Below the pieces are notes generated by a model. It was not told where the DNA came from. It ran no database searches and saw nothing but the letters and a program-made list of their open reading frames with translations. From assembly GCA_035699085.1 (NCBI GenBank), contig DASSBG010000035.1, forward strand, positions 1-38,868: DNA of 38,868 nt. Reading direction: 5' to 3'. The stretch is from DASSBG01 sp035699085 (GTDB lineage: Bacteria; Pseudomonadota; Gammaproteobacteria; Xanthomonadales; Rhodanobacteraceae). The position numbers and the translations under genes were made by a program. Positions 10,762 to 18,272 of this stretch are shown in pieces (position 1 is the stretch's first letter; the number at the start of each line of letters is the position of its first letter).

Positions 10762-13362
10762 CTACAACGTCCTCGCCACCTCGATGCGCTCGAAGCACTC
10801 GATCTTGTCGCCCGGCTTGACGTCGTTGTACTGGCGCACGGCGATGCCGCACTCGGTGCCGGAGCGGACTTCCTCGACGTTTTCCTTGAGCCGGCGCAGC
10901 GACTCCAGCTCGCCCTCGAAGATCACCGTGTCCTCGCGCAGCACGCGAATCGGCTTGTTCCGCTTGACCGAACCCTCGACCACCATGCAGCCGGCCACCG
11001 CGCCGAACTTGGAACTGCGGAATACCTCGCGCACCTCGGCGGTGCCGATGATCTCCTCGCGCACCTCGTTGCCGAGCAGGCCGGTTGCCACCTGGCGCAC
11101 CTGGTCGATGACGTCGTAGATGATCGAGAAGTAGCGCAGGTCCAGCGCGCTGGTTTCGACGACGCGTCGGGCCGCGGCGTCGGCGCGCACGTTGAAGCCG
11201 ATCACCAGCGCCTTGGACGCCGCCGCCAGTGTGGCGTCGGATTCGGTGATGCCGCCGACGCCGGCGGTGATGACATTGATGTTGATGTTCTCGTTGCTGA
11301 TGTCGGTCAGCGCCTCGCGCAGCGCCTCGGCGGAGCCCTGGACATCGGCCTTGATGACGATGTTCAGCGTCTGCTGCTCGTCGGTCTTGCCCATCTGCGC
11401 CATGATGTCCTCGAGCCGGTTGGTCTTGGTGACCAGGCGGCTTTCGCGGCGCTTGTGCTGGCGCTCCTCGGCGACGTCGCGGGCGAGCCGCTCGTCGGCC
11501 ACGGCAACAAACTCGTCGCCGGCCTCGGGCACGCCGGACAGGCCAAGCACCTGCACCGGGATCGACGGGCCGGCCGTCTCGACCTGCCCGCCTGTCTCGT
11601 CGAACAGCGCGCGCACGCGGCCGTACTCGACGCCGCAAACGATGAAGTCGCCGCGCTTCAGCGTGCCCTGCTGGACCAGCACCGTGGCCACCGGGCCGCG
11701 GCCCTTGTCCAGGCTGGACTCGATGACAACGCCGCTGGCCTGGCCATCGGTCACGGCCCTCAGCTCCATCAGCTCGGCCTGCAGCGAGATGGCATCGAGC
11801 AGCGCGTCCACGCCCTCGCCGGTCTTCGCCGACAGCGGCACGGTCTGCACGTCGCCGCCCCAGTCCTCGGGCACCACCTCGTGCTGCACCAGGCCCTGCT
11901 TGACGTTGTCCGGGTTGGCTTCCGGCTTGTCCATCTTGTTGACGGCGACGATCAGCGGCACGTTGGCCGCCTTGGCGTGGTTGATCGCCTCGACGGTCTG
12001 CGGCATGACACCGTCGTCGGCGGCGACCACCAGGATCACGATATCGGTCGATTGCGCGCCGCGGGCCCGCATCGAGGTGAAGGCGGCGTGGCCCGGGGTG
12101 TCCAGAAAGGTGATGACGCCCTTGCCGGTCTGCACGTGGTAGGCGCCGATGTGCTGGGTGATGCCGCCGGCCTCGCCCGATGCCACCTTGGTGGTGCGGA
12201 TATGGTCGAGCAGCGACGTCTTGCCGTGGTCGACGTGGCCCATGATGGTGACCACCGGCGGCCGCGCCGTCGCCTCGCCCTCGCTGGCGGCGCTGCGGGT
12301 CTGCTCCAGCAGCGTGGTCTCGGCACCCTTCTCCTCGGCCTGCACCGGCGTGTGACCGAGCTCCTCGACCACCAGTGCGGCGGTGTCGTGGTCGATGACC
12401 TGGTTGATGGTCGCCATGACGCCCATCTTGAACAGGGCCTTGACGACCTCGGCACCCTTGACGGCCATCTTCTGCGCCAGCTCGGCAACCACGATGGACT
12501 CGCCGATCGGCACCTCGCGCACCACCGGTGCCGACGGCCGCGAAAAGCCGTGCGCGCCGCCGGTACCGCTGCGCTCCGGGCGCAGCGCGCGAACCTTCTT
12601 GCGGCTGCCGCGACGCGCGCGCTCGGCCGCCGTCAGGTGCAGCTCGCCACCGGAATAGCGCTTGCCACCATCCTCGTCGCGGTCGCGGCCACGCCGCGCC
12701 GGCTTCTGCCGGCCGGCCTCCTTGGCCTTGGCGGGGTGTCCATGACCGTGGCGCGGCGCTTCCGGTGGCGACTCGGGCGGCACTGCCGTTACGGCTTCGT
12801 CCGGCGGCGCGCCGACGGCGGCCGCGGTCTCGGCCTCGAGGCGCGCCTTCTCTTCCTGTGCACGCTGGCGCTCGGCCTCCTCGGCCGCCTGCTGCTGCAC
12901 TTCCTCCTCGCGCCGGCGCTCCTCGCGCTCGATCCGCTCGCGCTCTTCTCGCTCGCGCTGCTCGCGCGATTCCTCGAGCTTGCGCAGCGCGTCCTCGCGC
13001 TCGGCATCGACGCCTTGCTCGCCGGCGATGGCGCTGCGCTTGACGTAGGTGCGCTTGGCGCGAACCTCGACATTGACGGTCTTGGTCGGCGTGCCTCGCG
13101 CGCCGCCGGCGACCTTCAGCTCGCTGATCTTGCGCCGGCGCAGGGTGATCTGGCTGGGCGCGCTGGAGGCCACCTCGGCGGCACCCTCATCGCCCTTGCC
13201 GTGGGTACGGCGCAGGAAGCCGAGCAGTTTCACCTTCTCCTTGTTGCTGACCACCTGGTCGGGGCTGGAAAACTCCATGCCGGCGCCGGAAAGCTGCCCA
13301 AGCAGCTTGTCCGGCGTCATGCCGAGAAGAGTGGCCAATTGTTTGATGGTGACTTCTGACAT
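10762..13362 (-). CDS. infB: Translation initiation factor IF-2
   Basis: IF-2 is the GTPase that brings fMet-tRNA to the 30S subunit and promotes subunit joining. The 866-residue protein starts with an IF2_N module (MSEVTIKQLATLLGMTPDKL). A long charged Arg/Glu-rich coiled stretch (about 120-260) and a second IF2_N module near 285-340 follow. The G domain has GHVDHGKT at 375-382, then DTPGH, NKMD and SAKTGEG, before domains II-IV. The ATG at 13362 has GGAG 9 bases upstream. It lies between nusA and rbfA. With tRNA-fMet at the head of the same operon, the initiator tRNA and its carrier factor are encoded together. Confidence 0.97.
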   Translation of the reverse strand: MSEVTIKQLATLLGMTPDKLLGQLSGAGMEFSSPDQVVSNKEKVKLLGFLRRTHGKGDEGAAEVASSAPSQITLRRRKISELKVAGGARGTPTKTVNVEVRAKRTYVKRSAIAGEQGVDAEREDALRKLEESREQREREERERIEREERRREEEVQQQAAEEAERQRAQEEKARLEAETAAAVGAPPDEAVTAVPPESPPEAPRHGHGHPAKAKEAGRQKPARRGRDRDEDGGKRYSGGELHLTAAERARRGSRKKVRALRPERSGTGGAHGFSRPSAPVVREVPIGESIVVAELAQKMAVKGAEVVKALFKMGVMATINQVIDHDTAALVVEELGHTPVQAEEKGAETTLLEQTRSAASEGEATARPPVVTIMGHVDHGKTSLLDHIRTTKVASGEAGGITQHIGAYHVQTGKGVITFLDTPGHAAFTSMRARGAQSTDIVILVVAADDGVMPQTVEAINHAKAANVPLIVAVNKMDKPEANPDNVKQGLVQHEVVPEDWGGDVQTVPLSAKTGEGVDALLDAISLQAELMELRAVTDGQASGVVIESSLDKGRGPVATVLVQQGTLKRGDFIVCGVEYGRVRALFDETGGQVETAGPSIPVQVLGLSGVPEAGDEFVAVADERLARDVAEERQHKRRESRLVTKTNRLEDIMAQMGKTDEQQTLNIVIKADVQGSAEALREALTDISNENININVITAGVGGITESDATLAAASKALVIGFNVRADAAARRVVETSALDLRYFSIIYDVIDQVRQVATGLLGNEVREEIIGTAEVREVFRSSKFGAVAGCMVVEGSVKRNKPIRVLREDTVIFEGELESLRRLKENVEEVRSGTECGIAVRQYNDVKPGDKIECFERIEVARTL

Positions 13363-13471
13363 CGCTTTGTGCTCCACCGTGCCTTTGCTCGTCCCTGCGC
13401 GCGGACGGATTGTTGCGGGTCGCGGCCGCGCGCCGCGGCGCCGCAACCGTACTATATTGCCTGATCGATAT

Positions 13472-14983
13472 TCAGCCCGCCTCGCGCTCCAGGCGCTCGA
13501 TCTCGGGCGCACGCGCGGCGAGGATCAGCGCGCTGGCGCGTTCCTCGTCCATGCCCTCGATGTCGATCATCTCGTCGACCGCAAGATCCGCCAGGTCCTC
13601 GACCGTGGTGACGCCGCGTTCGGCCAGCGCATAGGCGGTGCCCTCGTCCATGCCTTCCAGCGCCAGCAGCTCGTCGCTGGGCTTGTTCTCCTCCAGCACT
13701 TCCTCCACCGCGAGGGCGTCGGTCAGCAGCGCATCGCGGGCGCGGGCGCGCAGCTCCTCGACGATATTCTCGTCGAAGCCCTCGACGGCCAGCAGTTCGC
13801 TGCTCGGCACGTAGGCGATTTCCTCGACGCTGGAGAAACCTTCCTGCACCAGGATGTTGGCGATCTCCTGGTCCACTTCCAGCTTCTCCATGAACAGCTT
13901 CAGCGCAGCTTCCTGCTCGGCCTCACTCTTGGCGACGACGTCGTCCTGGGTCATCACGTTGAGCTGCCAGCCGGTGAGCTTGCTGGCCAGGCGCACGTTC
14001 TGGCCACCGCGGCCGATGGCCTGGGACAGCTTGTCCTCCGCCACCGCGATGTCCATCGAGTGCTTCTCCTCGTCCATGATGATCGACTGCACCTCGGCCG
14101 GCGCCATCGCGTTGATCACGAACTGGGCCTGGTTCTCGTTCCACAGGATGATGTCGATGCGCTCGCCGTTGAGCTCGTTCGACACCGCCTGCACGCGCGA
14201 ACCGCGCATGCCGATGCAGGCGCCGATGGGATCGGTGCGGCTGTCATGCGCCAGCACCGCGATCTTGGCGCGGTCACCCGGATCGCGGGCGCAGCCCTTG
14301 ATCTCAACCAGGCCCTGGCCGACCTCGGGCACTTCCAGCTTGAACAGCTCCATCATGAACTCGGGCGCAGTGCGCGAGACGAACAGTTGCGGCCCGCGCG
14401 GCTCGGAGCGCACGTCGAACAGGTAGCCGCGCAGGCGGTCGCCGACGCGGATGGATTCGCGCGGGATGGCCTTGTCACGCGGTACGAAGGCTTCGGCGTT
14501 GCTGCCGAGGTCGAGATACACGTTGCCGCGCTCGACCCGCTTGACGATGCCGGTGACCAGTTCGCCGACGCGATCGACGAAGGCTTCGACGACCTGCGCG
14601 CGCTCGGCTTCGCGCACCCGCTGCACGATCACCTGTTTGGCGGCCTGTGCGGCGATGCGGCCGAACTCGGCGTTCTCGACCTGGTGCTCGATGTACTCGC
14701 CAACCTGCGCATCCTCGCGCTCGTCCAGCGCGTCCATCAGCCGCAGCTGGAAATCGGGCGAGGTCATCTCGCCGTCATCGGCGATGATTTCCCAGCGCCG
14801 GAAGGTTTGGTAGTCGCCGGTGTCGCGGTCGATGACCACGCGCATCTCGGCCTCCGGCTCGTCGTGGTAGCGCTTCTTCGCGGCCGAAGCCAGCGCCGCC
14901 TCGAGCGCCTCGACGATCACGTCCTCGTCGACGCCCTTTTCGTTGGCAACCGCGTCCACCACCATCAAAAGTTCTTTGCTCAT
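13472..14983 (-). CDS. nusA: Transcription termination/antitermination protein NusA
   Basis: NusA binds RNA polymerase and modulates pausing, termination and antitermination. The 503-residue protein contains the N-terminal polymerase-binding domain (MSKELLMVVDAVANEKGV), an S1 domain near 130-200 and two KH domains near 200-345 (IGACIGMRGSRV, IGRGGQNVRLAS). Two C-terminal acidic helix-hairpin-helix repeats follow (LLAVEGFDENIVEELRARA and the later IDIEGMDEERASALI). I chose ATG 14983 over 14989, because AGGAG is 9 bases from the former and only 3 from the latter. The rimP stop overlaps the upstream ATG, so the genes are tightly coupled. Confidence 0.97.
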   Translation of the reverse strand: MSKELLMVVDAVANEKGVDEDVIVEALEAALASAAKKRYHDEPEAEMRVVIDRDTGDYQTFRRWEIIADDGEMTSPDFQLRLMDALDEREDAQVGEYIEHQVENAEFGRIAAQAAKQVIVQRVREAERAQVVEAFVDRVGELVTGIVKRVERGNVYLDLGSNAEAFVPRDKAIPRESIRVGDRLRGYLFDVRSEPRGPQLFVSRTAPEFMMELFKLEVPEVGQGLVEIKGCARDPGDRAKIAVLAHDSRTDPIGACIGMRGSRVQAVSNELNGERIDIILWNENQAQFVINAMAPAEVQSIIMDEEKHSMDIAVAEDKLSQAIGRGGQNVRLASKLTGWQLNVMTQDDVVAKSEAEQEAALKLFMEKLEVDQEIANILVQEGFSSVEEIAYVPSSELLAVEGFDENIVEELRARARDALLTDALAVEEVLEENKPSDELLALEGMDEGTAYALAERGVTTVEDLADLAVDEMIDIEGMDEERASALILAARAPEIERLEREAG

Positions 14984-14988
14984 CGCCA

Positions 14989-15543
14989 TCAGCTCCTGTG
15001 ACCGCGGGAATCGCGCCCACTTGCGTTCTTGCCTCTCTTGCCGCCCTTGCCGCCCGGCTTCGCCTGCGGCGCATATCCGAGCGCGTCCCAGTCCGGCACG
15101 ACGCGCGCATTGTCGATGTCGCCGTGCGTGATATCGACTTCACCGTCCTCAGTGCGAAGGACGATCCGCTCACCGTCCACCGCCTGCACCGTGCCGCTGA
15201 ACCGGCGCCGGCCGTCTCGCGGCAGCTTCAGGTTCAACCGCACCTGCTGGCCCAGCACCCGGCCGAACTGCTCCGCGGTGAACAACGGCCGGTCCAGCCC
15301 GGGCGAGGACACTTCGAGCAGGTAATGCCCCGGGATAGGGTCTTCAACGTCCAGCCAGGCCGATATCTCGCGGCTGGCGGCCTCGCACTCCTCGATGCCG
15401 ACCTCGGCCTCGCTTCCTGGCCGATCAATGTACACGCGCAAGGTGCCCTGCCCGCGAGCCGGGTTCCACTCGATGCCGAGGCATTCGAGCTTGAGATCGG
15501 CCAACACGCCGGTCAGGTCGTTTGCGAGCGTCCGTGTGTCCAA
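14989..15543 (-). CDS. rimP: Ribosome maturation factor RimP
   Basis: RimP is needed for 30S maturation and S12 incorporation. The 184-residue protein shows LRVYIDRPG, a DCE-like GIEECEAASREISAWLDVEDPIP region and the signature HYLLEVSSPGLDRPLFT. A C-terminal Sm-like domain follows, then a basic Gly/Lys/Arg tail. No ATG fits. The best start is TTG at 15543 with GAGG 5 bases upstream, giving MDTRTLANDLTGVLADLK, in line with homologues. The frame stays open upstream but runs antisense through the tRNA-fMet gene, so that extension is rejected. A rare start codon would keep expression low. Confidence 0.9.
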   Translation of the reverse strand: MDTRTLANDLTGVLADLKLECLGIEWNPARGQGTLRVYIDRPGSEAEVGIEECEAASREISAWLDVEDPIPGHYLLEVSSPGLDRPLFTAEQFGRVLGQQVRLNLKLPRDGRRRFSGTVQAVDGERIVLRTEDGEVDITHGDIDNARVVPDWDALGYAPQAKPGGKGGKRGKNASGRDSRGHRS

Positions 15544-15647
15544 AGCATCCTCGAATCGCGAAAACAAAAAATGGGCGCGCGGCCCATTCCATTCCTTGCC
15601 GAATTTCGTCCTCGGCTGCCGCGCCCTGCTGCGTCCCTGCGGCCAAC

Positions 15648-15674
15648 AAAAAAGCCTCTCGAACGGAGGCTTTT
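15648..15674 (-). terminator. Intrinsic terminator after tRNA-fMet
   Basis: On the minus strand AAAAGCCTC pairs with GAGGCTTTT around the 7-base loop CGTTCGA and is followed by more T, a classic intrinsic terminator 16 bases after the tRNA. Read-through would supply the rimP-nusA-infB mRNA, and NusA itself could act here (inference). Confidence 0.85.
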
Positions 15675-15689
15675 CGGTCAGAAAAGGCC

Positions 15690-15766
15690 TGGTAGCGGGG
15701 GCAGGATTCGAACCTGCGACCTTCGGGTTATGAGCCCGACGAGCTGCCAGACTGCTCCACCCCGCA
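15690..15766 (-). tRNA. Initiator tRNA-fMet (CAU)
   Basis: The 77-nt tRNA has the encoded CCA end, the T-loop GGTTCGAATCC, anticodon loop CTCATAA and three consecutive G:C pairs at the bottom of the anticodon stem (GGG/CCC), the mark of initiators. The first acceptor pair is a T1/T72 mismatch where E. coli has C1/A72; both leave position 1-72 unpaired, as required for formylation. It opens the operon like metY in E. coli. Confidence 0.95.
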
Positions 15767-15779
15767 TCAGAGTCCGGCA

Positions 15780-15808
15780 ATTCTACCGACCCACCCGCGA
15801 CAACGCAA
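15780..15808 (-). promoter_or_regulatory. Promoter of tRNA-fMet and the rimP-nusA-infB operon
   Basis: On the minus strand TTGCGT (15803-15808) is separated by exactly 17 bases from TAGAAT (15780-15785), and the tRNA begins 13 bases after the -10 element. The spacer is G-rich (GCGGGTGGGTCGG). Confidence 0.8.
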
Positions 15809-16388
15809 GCGACGCCGCCGCTGGCGAATTCCGGCCGATTCGTTAAGCGCGCGTTCCGCCCCTTGCTGCTCGCGGCGAAGCTTCATCGCGAACCAACGCG
15901 GATGGACGCATGCACGACGTGCGCAGGGCGGCTTACAACCCACCATCACGACCCCGGCACCCGCGGCGGGTTGAAACCCACCGTTCTGCATCCCGCCTCT
16001 GCGACCCCGGAATGGCGCAGGACATCATCCGCCGCCGCTCTCTCCCTCCCCGCTCGCCGCCGGGCGAATCCCGGCCCCAAGTGGCGGCGTCAGCCGGCGG
16101 AGCCGGCGGCAGATACGGAGAAGCCGTGCCGGCTCCAGCCTTGGGCCTTCAGCCGGCCTGCGAACCCACGCGCAAAGATGGTCGAGAGCACGATGGCGAC
16201 ACGGCTACCGCGTGTTGCTCTGTAGGCGTTCGCCTACGAGCCTGCGGCTGATGCCCCGGCAGACATTGCACAGCAAAGCACGGAAGATCCGGCAAGACGC
16301 TCGGCGCTCTTCATGCGCACCAACGCCGTGTCGGACTGGCTGACAACGGCTTGGTCAGGAGTGTCGGACCAGGAGCTCCGGAGGGTGT
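15787..16388. other. Gene-poor stretch between the tRNA-fMet promoter and the small membrane protein
   Basis: I find no supported gene here. Open frames of 113-120 codons (15863-16225 and 15910-16251, plus strand) have low-complexity Arg/Pro/Ala-rich translations and no ribosome-binding site. The stretch holds two palindromic repeat arms at 15925-15982 and the perfect short hairpin GTAGGCG-TT-CGCCTAC at about 16211-16226. Confidence 0.6.
15925..15982. repeat. Tandem palindromic repeat arms (GGCGGGTTGAAACCCACC type)
   Basis: Arm 1 (15925-15944) reads GGCGGCTTACAACCCACC and arm 2 (15964-15982) reads GGCGGGTTGAAACCCACC. Arm 2 is a near-perfect palindrome around GGGTT-GA-AACCC. They are separated by about 19 bases. 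The type looks like dispersed extragenic palindromes; I see no other copy in the window. Confidence 0.55.
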
Positions 16389-16676
16389 ATGCCATTCATC
16401 GTCCCACTTGCTGTGTTCTTTACCGCACTGACCATCCCCTATGCCCTTACCGTGAACCGGCGGGCCACTGTTGCCCGCACGATCTTGTGCGTGATCTTTC
16501 CGATCGAGTCCGCACTGTTCGCGTGGTCATTCTGGAATGAGTGGCGGGAAGCAAGCGGCGCAGATGCCTCGCAGTATTGGATCGTGTTCGTTTGCGCGTG
16601 TGTGGCATGTGTCGTGACATCGGCTGGGCTGGGTCGCCGAATGTGGTGGTTGAGGCACAACCGGCACTCAGGATGA
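16389..16676 (+). CDS. Small hypothetical membrane protein
   Basis: I do not recognise this 95-residue protein. Three hydrophobic segments are visible at about residues 2-22 (PFIVPLAVFFTALTIPYALT), 28-49 and 63-82, with basic residues (RR, RKR-like) between and after them. This is the pattern of a small inner-membrane protein. The ATG at 16389 has GGAGG 5 bases upstream, a better site than most genes here. It is the only plus-strand gene between the two large minus-strand operons. Its codon use looks less GC3-biased than its neighbours, so it may be acquired or weakly selected. An antisense frame (16439-16720) is less convincing. Function unknown. Confidence 0.55.
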   Translation: MPFIVPLAVFFTALTIPYALTVNRRATVARTILCVIFPIESALFAWSFWNEWREASGADASQYWIVFVCACVACVVTSAGLGRRMWWLRHNRHSG

Positions 16677-16756
16677 AACTCTGCCAGGCGATGCGCCGGG
16701 CGGACAGAAGCCGACGACAAGGGGGAGATTCCGCCTGCTGGCGGCCCGGGACAAGG

Positions 16757-16776
16757 AAAAAAGCCCAGCGGCTCTT
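16757..16776 (-). terminator. Intrinsic terminator of the nuo operon
   Basis: On the minus strand AAGAGCC pairs with GGCTTTT (one G-U pair) around GCTG and is followed by a T-run. It lies about 50 bases after the nuoN stop and is the only clear terminator in the tpiA-to-nuoN direction. Confidence 0.75.
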
Positions 16777-16777
16777 C

Positions 16778-16803
16778 CGGTCCCTGGTCCCCGGTCCCCG
16801 CCG
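16778..16803. repeat. Heptad array (GGTCCCC)n downstream of nuoN
   Basis: Three 7-base units (GGTCCCT, GGTCCCC, GGTCCCC) followed by GCCGAA lie between the nuoN stop and the terminator. The same array plus GCCGAA occurs at 20032-20058, upstream of nuoM. Confidence 0.75.
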
Positions 16804-16825
16804 AACAAATCCCGCATCCTGATCC

Positions 16826-18262
16826 CTATGCGCCGAATGCGTGCAGGCACCAGGCGAGCAGCGGACCCCAGAAGATGCCCATGCCGATCAGCGCCAGGCC
16901 ATTGAGTGACAGCACCCAGCGTAGCGGCCGGTCCGCGGCCAGCGGCTGGTCCGCGCCCTCGTCCGGCGCGTCGAAGTACATCACCTTGACCACCCGCAGG
17001 TAGTAGAACAGGCCGACGATGGAGGTGATGATGGCGACGATGGCCAGCCACAGCAGGCCCGCGTGGATGGCGGACTCCAGCACCAGCAGCTTGGCGTAGA
17101 AACCGAACAGCGGCGGGATGCCTGCCAGCGAGAACATCGCCAGGGCCATGACCCCGGCGAACCAGGGCGAGCGCTGGTTGAGGCCCTTGAAGTCGCTGAT
17201 GTTCTCGGCCTCGAAACCGGCCCGCGCCAGCAGCATGATCACGCCAAAGGCGGCGGCCGCCATCAGCGCGTAGCAGACCACGTAGAAGACAGCCGCGGCG
17301 TAGCCGGCGGGCGTGGCGGCGGCCAGGCCCAGCAGCACGAAGCCCATGTGCGCGATGGTCGAGTAGGCCAGCATGCGCTTGATGTTGGGCTGCATGATGG
17401 CGACGAAATTACCAATCACCAGCGACACCGCGGCCAGCACCGCGAGCATCATCTGCCAGTCCACCGCCAGCGTGCCCATGCACATCTCCAGCAGCCGGAA
17501 CGCCAGGCCGACGGCCGCCAGCTTTGGAACCGTGCTGATGAAGGTCACCACTGCCGTCGGCGCGCCGTCGTAGACATCGGGCAGCCACATGTGGAACGGC
17601 GCGATGCCGAGCTCGAAGGCAATGCCGGCGACCAGGAATACCAGGCCGAAGACCAGCAGGTGCGGGTGGGCGACACGCGGCGCGATGGCATGGATCTGCG
17701 CGAGGTCGAGGCTGCCGGTGGCGCCGTAGATCATCGACATGCCATACAGCAGCAGGCCGCCGGCCAGCGCGCTGAGGATGAAGTACTTGACCGCCGCCTC
17801 CGAGGAGCGGGCCGAGTCCCGGTCCATCGCCACCAGCGCGTAGGAGCACAGGCTCAGCAGCTGCAGCCCCAGGTAGACCATGACCAGGTTGCCCGCCGAC
17901 ACCAGCAGCATGGCGCCCAGCGCCGCGAACAGCAGCAGCGCGTAGAACTCGCCGATGTGCAGGCCGCGGTCACGCAAGTAGGGCCGCGAGTAGATGCATA
18001 CCAGTGCGACGCTGAGCAGCACGAAGACCTTGAGGATCTCGGCCATGCCGTCGCGCACGAACATGCGGTTGAAGGCGGTTGCGCCGTCGCCGCCCCCGCT
18101 GAGCACCAGCCAGATGGTGATGATGACCACGCCGATCGCGGTGTAGTGCGTGACCCGCCGCTGGCTCGGCCGCAGGAAGGCATCCATCAGCAGCAGCACG
18201 CAGGCGGCAGCCAGCAGGTAGAACTCCGGCAGCATCACGAGAATGTCGTTCCAGCTCGGCAT
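16826..18262 (-). CDS. nuoN: NADH-quinone oxidoreductase subunit N
   Basis: NuoN is one of three antiporter-like proton-pumping subunits of complex I. The 478-residue protein has about 14 membrane helices. The TM5 motif reads YLGLQLLSL, so the usual Glu is Gln134. The TM7 motif reads AFELGIAPFHMWLPDVYDGAP, so the usual Lys (K217 in E. coli) is Glu217. TM8 Lys247 (STVPKLAA) and TM12 Lys391 (GFYAKLLVL) are kept. I chose ATG 18262, because GAGGAAAG lies at good spacing; a TTG one codon earlier is less likely. It is the last gene of the operon, 10 bases after nuoM, and is followed by a heptad array and terminator. Confidence 0.96.
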   Translation of the reverse strand: MPSWNDILVMLPEFYLLAAACVLLLMDAFLRPSQRRVTHYTAIGVVIITIWLVLSGGGDGATAFNRMFVRDGMAEILKVFVLLSVALVCIYSRPYLRDRGLHIGEFYALLLFAALGAMLLVSAGNLVMVYLGLQLLSLCSYALVAMDRDSARSSEAAVKYFILSALAGGLLLYGMSMIYGATGSLDLAQIHAIAPRVAHPHLLVFGLVFLVAGIAFELGIAPFHMWLPDVYDGAPTAVVTFISTVPKLAAVGLAFRLLEMCMGTLAVDWQMMLAVLAAVSLVIGNFVAIMQPNIKRMLAYSTIAHMGFVLLGLAAATPAGYAAAVFYVVCYALMAAAAFGVIMLLARAGFEAENISDFKGLNQRSPWFAGVMALAMFSLAGIPPLFGFYAKLLVLESAIHAGLLWLAIVAIITSIVGLFYYLRVVKVMYFDAPDEGADQPLAADRPLRWVLSLNGLALIGMGIFWGPLLAWCLHAFGA

Positions 18263-18272
18263 CAAACTTTCC

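Noticed and set aside
15544..15780. N-terminal extension of rimP to an ATG at 15780
   Set aside because: It would run through the terminator and the antisense side of tRNA-fMet. The TTG at 15543 with GAGG upstream gives the family's normal start.
15863..16251. Plus-strand frames of 113-120 codons upstream of the small membrane protein
   Set aside because: They have no ribosome-binding site, an Arg/Pro-rich composition and overlap palindromic repeats.
16439..16720. Minus-strand frame of 93 codons opposite the small membrane protein
   Set aside because: It has no ribosome-binding site and lacks the membrane pattern seen on the plus strand.
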